Of a DNA stretch of 64,000 nucleotides, positions 58,254-64,000 are shown piece after piece. Positions within the stretch are counted from its first letter, which is position 1; each line of letters starts with the position of its first letter. The notes below the pieces were generated by a model. That model worked only from the letters and a program-made list of their open reading frames with translations. It ran no database searches and was not told where the DNA came from. The position numbers and the translations under genes were made by a program. Location of the stretch: NCBI RefSeq assembly GCF_028640845.1, contig NC_080541.1, positions 175,946,502 to 176,010,501 of the forward strand, given 5' to 3'. This stretch comes from Ahaetulla prasina (taxonomy: Eukaryota; Chordata; Lepidosauria; Squamata; Colubridae).

Positions 58254-58553
58254 TCACATCCCTCTGTATGTTACATAGAATACTGGAGCATATAGATTAA
58301 TGAAAAACAGCATGCTCTGGCTGCATGCTTATTCAGGCAATACTTAAACGGGTTCCTTCCAGTTTAGCTAGGCCTGAGACAAAGCAAAAAGAAAAATAAA
58401 GGCATTCTTTATTTGGTTGGCTCTTCAGATTGCTATTAGAATAGAAACCTGGATGAAATCCATGTTCAATATAGTATGTGAGGGACTGTATTTCTAGTTT
58501 ATAGGTGTTCTAGAAAAGCATCAACATATATTGTATAATAATAATAATAATTA

Positions 58554-58913
58554 TTCATTAAACATGAAACTCAGTCAACTGAACATTTAAAAATGTGTCA
58601 CAAATACGATTGGCTGGTGCTAATGGTTGATACCAGTTGCTGCCAGTATCTTATGTATCAACCAAGTATCTTCTTAAAAAATATGATGTTCCGAGTAGGG
58701 CAAATTTTTGCAGTTCTGCTGGTGTTACTGCAGGAAGCTGCAATTTTTTGATCTGTTATTATTTTTATTATTATCTATTTTATTCATTAAACATGACACT
58801 CAGTCAACTTAACATTTAAAAATGTATCACAAATATCATTGACTGCCTCTGATGGTTGATACTGGTTGCTGCCAGAATCCTGGGTATCGACCAAGTAGCT
58901 TCTTAAAATATGT
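58554..58913. repeat. Direct repeat pair, about 130 bp, spaced 228 bp
   Basis: 58554-58685 and 58782-58913 both run ttcattaaacatga.actcag through tttaaaaatgt.tcacaaat to tatcaaccaag and cttcttaaaa, with about fifteen differences. The sequence following to 59260 looks repeat-derived, but I could not classify it. Confidence 0.8.
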
Positions 58914-59899
58914 TGTTGTTGGGGTGGGGGGGTGTTGGTCGCATAGTCAGCCAGAAGTTTAGACTGGATTTGGCATTTTTATCCACCTATCAAGTCTTTC
59001 CCAAGGACCTGGGATAGGCAGATGTTGGCGTTTGATGGTGTTAAAAGTATCATCGCAGAGTGTACGCTGTTCCAAGTAAAGTTGCCTTTTGCAATTGACA
59101 GATGGTGATTTTGTCCATGCCGATGGTGACCAAATGGTGTTCCAGTTGTTTTGGAATTGCACTCAAGGCAACTATTACTATTATCATTAATCCTAGTTAG
59201 TTTTAGTTTGTACAACCCAAGGCAGCTTTTATAATGGTCCTTGTTTCCTATCTTCCCCATAACATCCCTGTGAAGTCAGATTGGCTGAAAGAATGAGACT
59301 GCCCCAAATTTTGGATTTCATGGTTATTGGGAAGATTAGCATTCAAGGCCTCTTAAGCCACTGTGGCTCTCATATAGTGCATTTCTATAAAAACAATAGA
59401 AACTTGCTATATAGTGTGGGCAGCAAACAATGTGCTACTTCTTATGACTACTGATGCTGGAGTACAGATTCTACTAAAAAGCTGTAGTATTCATTATCCT
59501 GTTTGAACCAATCTTGTTTCTACATAACTGCCCCCACACACATTAAAAATTGGTATCTTCCATGGGCTGGGTTATTCATATGAACTGCCCTGTTACCCTG
59601 TAGTTGGCCATCAGTGCTCTCCATTGAGAAGCAATTTGATGTTCAGCTGCATTTCTAAATCTAAGTAACATTTAGTAGCATTCACAAAACACTCGGGCTA
59701 GTTCATATAACAGCTTTCAAATAGAATAGATATACAATCGCAATCTCAGGAATGAAAAACATAGACATCATACAGAGCTGGGTCTGAAGAAAAGATGACA
59801 CAGGGTGGATGAGTAGAAAATAACTAAAATTAGATAGGCTTTTCTGCAAACTATAGGAATTCCTTCTCTATTTGGTTGGCTGATTTGTTAATTTCACTC

Positions 59900-60400
59900 C
59901 ATTTCTATTTAACGGCTGAAAGGAGGTTCACACCATGGTGAGCCTCCCGCTTTCTCCGTTCCTTCCCCGGAACAAGATGCTTCACATTTAATAATGCCTT
60001 TCAACCTCACTCGAGACAGGTTAAATTTGAAACAATTACATATCAAAGGCGATGGGGCGGGGAGACCCCACACTGTAATTTTTTTGGTTATTAAAGTAAT
60101 CTCTCTCATGTAAATTCTCTCACTAACATGCCACAAACAGCATTAGGAAATAAATGATTTCCCCATGATTCGATTTACCAATACAAAGCACCTACAACAG
60201 GCAAAAATAGGGTTCTGATATATGTTACTGAAGCTGATGTTTTGCACCGCATGACTCCCACAGCTGGAGATCCCCCTCTGTTTCTTGGGGAGGGTGGGTG
60301 ATGGATGGATGCGGGTGGTGGTTAGGGGAGTAGGAGGAGATGGTGGAGAGAAAGAATTGTACTTAATAATAAAATTTGTATGCAAGTCAGCATCCCAAGC
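59900..60400. promoter_or_regulatory. Candidate conserved noncoding element
   Basis: Repeat-free, unusually balanced stretch with a TCF/LEF-like atcaaagg next to an SP1-like ggggcgggg at about 60043-60062. It also has a long non-repetitive block around tttaataatgcctttcaacc. It is not coding: open frames are short and show no RNF220 similarity. Confidence 0.28.
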
Positions 60401-60982
60401 TAGGGATGACTGATCGGCAGCCAGAAAGTATTAAAAAGGCTTGCTAAACAGATGCTGACAATAGAACAAGACATATCAAATCAAATCTATTCCAGAAGCA
60501 TTAATACACACATACGCACGCACACACTTTTCTTCCCAATCACAGCAATATGGGAGACATCAATAAATTTTTATGAGACTTTCAGAAGATCAACATGCTA
60601 CTGGATGTGACAAAAAAGCAATGTGGCTGTCATGTTCGCTTTGTTGGGGACACTTTAGCCCCAGATGTCGAGCTGTGGCAGCAGTGAGTAGAAATTGAAT
60701 TTGGCTGGCTTTAATCTGCCTTTTGTTGGCAGATGGCTAGATGCTGTAAAATGAAGCAAAGAGGGTTATTTGGGAAGGGTTGTCTCCTAGAGGCTGTTTC
60801 CTTCTATGTAACACTTGCCTTTACATAGAAGCTGGGGACTTTTTTGTCACAATCTCAGCATTCCCTAAAATGGAAGTCCAAAGTCGTCCTTACAAAGACA
60901 CCCAGTTAACTACTCTTACCAATAAAGAAATATGGGTGTAGATGTGTGTGCACATATAAGATAGGGATAAAAGACACTAATG

Positions 60983-61295
60983 CCATGTTTCCCCAAAAAT
61001 AAGACCCTGTCTTATATTTTTTTTGAACCCTGAAATAAGTGCTTGGCCTTATTTTCAGAGAGGTCTTATTATTTTGAGGCGCGTGAAGCAAGACAGGGCT
61101 CCTCTTGCCATCTTACCTGATTTCCAGTTCTGTCTCCCTAACCCTAACCAGAGGAAATGCTGGTGACCGGTTGCGCATGCGTTTAAATATTTTCAGGGAG
61201 GGATTTTTCTCAGGGAGGGATTATTTTTAACTCATGTATTCAAAAGCCGGATTGGGTTTATTATCTGGGGAGGTCTTATTTTGGGAGAAACAGGG
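60983..61295. mobile_element. TIR MITE, ccatgtttccccaaaaataagacc type
   Basis: The left end ccatgtttccccaaaaataa and right end ttattttgggagaaacaggg are inverted. The flanks taatg and tagtg may be a 5-bp duplication. The family is widespread in amniote genomes as I recall, but I cannot assign its superfamily from sequence alone. Confidence 0.55.
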
Positions 61296-64000
61296 TAGTG
61301 AGAATAGCAAATTATTTTAGGCAGCATAAAGTATGATATATAAAATTCAGTCAAATTTTATTTTCTTAAAAGTAGTGGCATTTTAATGTACTAAGAATAT
61401 TTGAGCAGAGAGCCGGTATTTGAAAGGAAATGCAAATACTATCTGTCAAAATAATGTAACTAATAGTAATCCAAGTTATTAACTTTGAATATAATATTTT
61501 GATCTTTGGATATGTCTTCAAATAAAGACAGGAATTATGAGGTCAAACCACAGATTATTCAATCTCCTGTTCTCTTAACAGTAATTTATATTGCTTGCTT
61601 TAATAAGAACATAAAATCTAATCTACACATTTCTTCCAACTCACTTCTTCTTGAATCTAAAACTGAGGTCAGAAATTAGGGTTTTAATTACATAATTTCT
61701 GTATACCTTGACAAATATATTACGGTGGTTTTCTTTTATATTTCCTTCATTGAGAGATCATTACAGAGTTACTAGCTGAAATGCTATAAGCAAAGGGGGG
61801 AAAACCCTTCCTATAAACAGTGCTGGAAAATTAAAAATGGTAAAGAAAATCATGACCTTTAAAGTTCAAACACCTTTCAGCACCTTTAAAAATTTTTTTT
61901 TGCTCCAGGCCCTTCCAAAGAGCACAATTTTTGGAGACCTCAGAATTCTCTTTAATCACTAAGCAAGTCAGCAGTGGTCTGAAATCATCACACATTTACA
62001 TAGTAATAACCTCAGACAACACTCCCAACTTTATTTCATAGCCAGCATATTGCCACACAGTGAGAGATCCATGTGGTTTAAATTATAACCCATACATAGG
62101 AAATTAGTTGCTAGCTATGATCTTCACAGGTTTCTCTGACATTTCTAATTAAGATGATTTACATAGAATTATCCTTTGAAAGCAAAAAATTGTGTTTTGC
62201 TAGCTAATAAAATATAATTACTTCACACCCCTACCTACCCACCCTTTTCAAGTTATAGTTAGTTTTAATCTGTTTGGGGAATTATTTATCCAGTTCATTA
62301 TGATAACACAGCTTACTTGCTCCTTTTATATGGAAGCAAATTATAAGAAAAGAGTGATCAGGTGGAAGAGAGAGTTTACCTTCTAAGGGATGGGGAAATT
62401 TGATAGGCAGGATATCTGTTATACAGGCTTTGTATCTTGGCTAAGATGAATTTAGTTTTCATAATGATGCATTTATAAAGGAAAATACAACGTGCATATC
62501 TGTGTACAAACACATTTAGAAGTATTTGATAGTATGTCCATATGCTAAGAAACTAACTATTTTATAGTTTATAATCTGTAATATCAGCATTCTAAAACCT
62601 CTAGGCTGGAAAGAATAATATAAAGAAGCAAGTTGATAAACAACTAGTCAAAGCCACTGAAAAAATTCCCCCTTCAAAAATATTTCCATTTTGTGTTACT
62701 GTAGCTGTTTTGTAAAATCACATCTGCACTTCCAAAGTTCCTCGTCAAAAACAAAATACATTTTCCAGTCTGTCCATATTGTTTGGGATGACAGTTTAAC
62801 AAATCATCTGTAATTTGTCATCCTCTACGTTGATAAAATTACAGCATTCAGCAATACCTTTCAGATTGTACACATTGTAAGTACTTTGAAAAAAGTTTAA
62901 GATTCAATAATTACACAAAGATCTCTGGGCGCTCTAAAAATACAATAAATAAGAAATAATATCTAGCTTTCTGCTTAGAAAAAGTCTCAGGTAAGACAGG
63001 AAAATTACTATTTTAAAAGTCTTAGAATACTCTTGACACCACCAGTCATTTAAACATCTATTCTGGTTTGTTATAAGGCTGTCCAGAATATGTCCCACAG
63101 ACATAATAAGCATGCACAGCTATATCATTGTAAACCAGTTTTGGCCTAGCTCGTGCGAGCTAAGCAAACTGTGATTAGTTCAAATAAGATGTTAGGTAAA
63201 CCACAGTTCTGTGGGATGTCTGAACTCAGTTTCTTAATACTGGGACAACTGTTCACTTGAATAATCTCTAAAACATCTCTTACGCATCTTGTTAACAAGA
63301 TCATGGAGCATTTCTTAGATCCAACTGAGATGAAAGAAGTAACTGGAAAGCACTCATCATTCAGCAATCATCTCATTCAGCATTTTAATATCAGTTTGAA
63401 ATTAACCCTCTTGGTAACTATTTCTTTGGAGCAACGTATTGCCTTTCTATACAGAAGAGTAAAAAATGGCCACAGACAGCAGTGAAAAGGTTATCTAAAA
63501 GTAGTTTGATCCCAGATAGTTCCATGGGAAGACAGAATGGTAAGGAAGTATTTTGTGCATGTGTGCACACACAGAGACATATGGTCTGAATTTGACTGGG
63601 AAATATATGATACAAAAGTATTAGAGTCAAACTGAGCAAATACTATATTAAAAGGTTAATTTTTAGATTAAGCCATTTCCCTTTGTTAGTTCCATCTCCA
63701 ATTAGTCCTCCAAAAATCTTAACACAATTTGAACATAATGGTGTATCAATCATTTTGGTTAATAGTGGATTTCCCTAAGATTTGCTTAAACCTAAGATTT
63801 GTACAAACCTGTTTTTGTGTTGCTTTGATATAAGCTTTCCTTTGAAAGAGCAAGTTTATGAATGCAAGTACTTGATGATGCAATCAGATTTTTATTTGAA
63901 ATAAGGCACATAAGATTTATTTATATACCAAGTAAGAACATTAGTCTATCTCAATGCTTTTAACAGCAACAGATCTCTCAAAGTTCAAATTGGATTTTTC

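Larger units (their letters stand above)
55407..64000 (-). other. RNF220: RNF220 intron, 5'-ward part (runs off the window)
   Basis: Carries an L2-like LINE (about 55497-56290), a TIR MITE (56356-56720), local duplications (56827-57389), a CR1/Rex-like LINE tail ending in a hairpin (57835-58253), a direct repeat pair (58554-58913), and a second MITE type (60983-61295). I searched for the upstream exon carrying the first CPIC-type zinc segment and did not see it. 61300-64000 is AT-rich with nothing recognisable. Confidence 0.75.

Overview
Vertebrate, almost certainly squamate reptile (snake or lizard), nuclear DNA. Two independent lines support this. Five coding exons on the minus strand read as the middle of RNF220, a vertebrate E3 ubiquitin ligase. 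The repeats are a squamate mixture: CR1, L2-like, L1, R4-like and BovB LINEs, a Sauria-type SINE with an ACCTTT tail, DIRS and Ty3/gypsy elements, and many hAT and MITE insertions.

RNF220 runs from high to low coordinates: exons 55361-55406 (46 nt), 18752-18847 (96 nt), 11881-11923 (43 nt), 5845-5966 (122 nt) and 4087-4219 (133 nt). All have AG/GT borders and their phases join without a break. The N-terminal exons lie beyond 64000 and the RING exons beyond position 1, so every base of the window is RNF220 exon or intron. A CpG-rich block at about 12600-12900, just upstream of the 43-nt exon, is a candidate internal promoter.

Layout: 1-23 kb holds four short exons, MITEs, a possible solo LTR, a CR1 remnant and candidate conserved noncoding DNA. 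23-33 kb is a stack of insertions: a minus-strand Ty3/gypsy pol is split between RNase H and integrase by a 7.3-kb DIRS element. That DIRS keeps its inverted terminal repeats and internal complementary region. It was itself hit by a hAT element and by an L1 that contains an L2-like LINE. A 152-bp piece of the host gypsy integrase sits inside the DIRS in inverted orientation, with one difference from the flanking copy. 34-45.9 kb holds several hATs, including hAT within hAT and a foldback MITE within hAT. It also holds a decayed R4-like LINE broken by a hAT, a SINE-CR1 composite, BovB and a Sauria-type SINE. 47-64 kb holds a 5'-truncated L1 with a 13-bp target duplication, a CR1 with a 369-codon open frame, L2-like copies, the 46-nt exon beside a long purine tract, local duplications and a perfect 23-bp-arm hairpin.

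No prokaryotic features, CRISPR arrays, rRNA or free-standing tRNA genes were seen. All family names come from reading the sequence and from memory; no database search was run.
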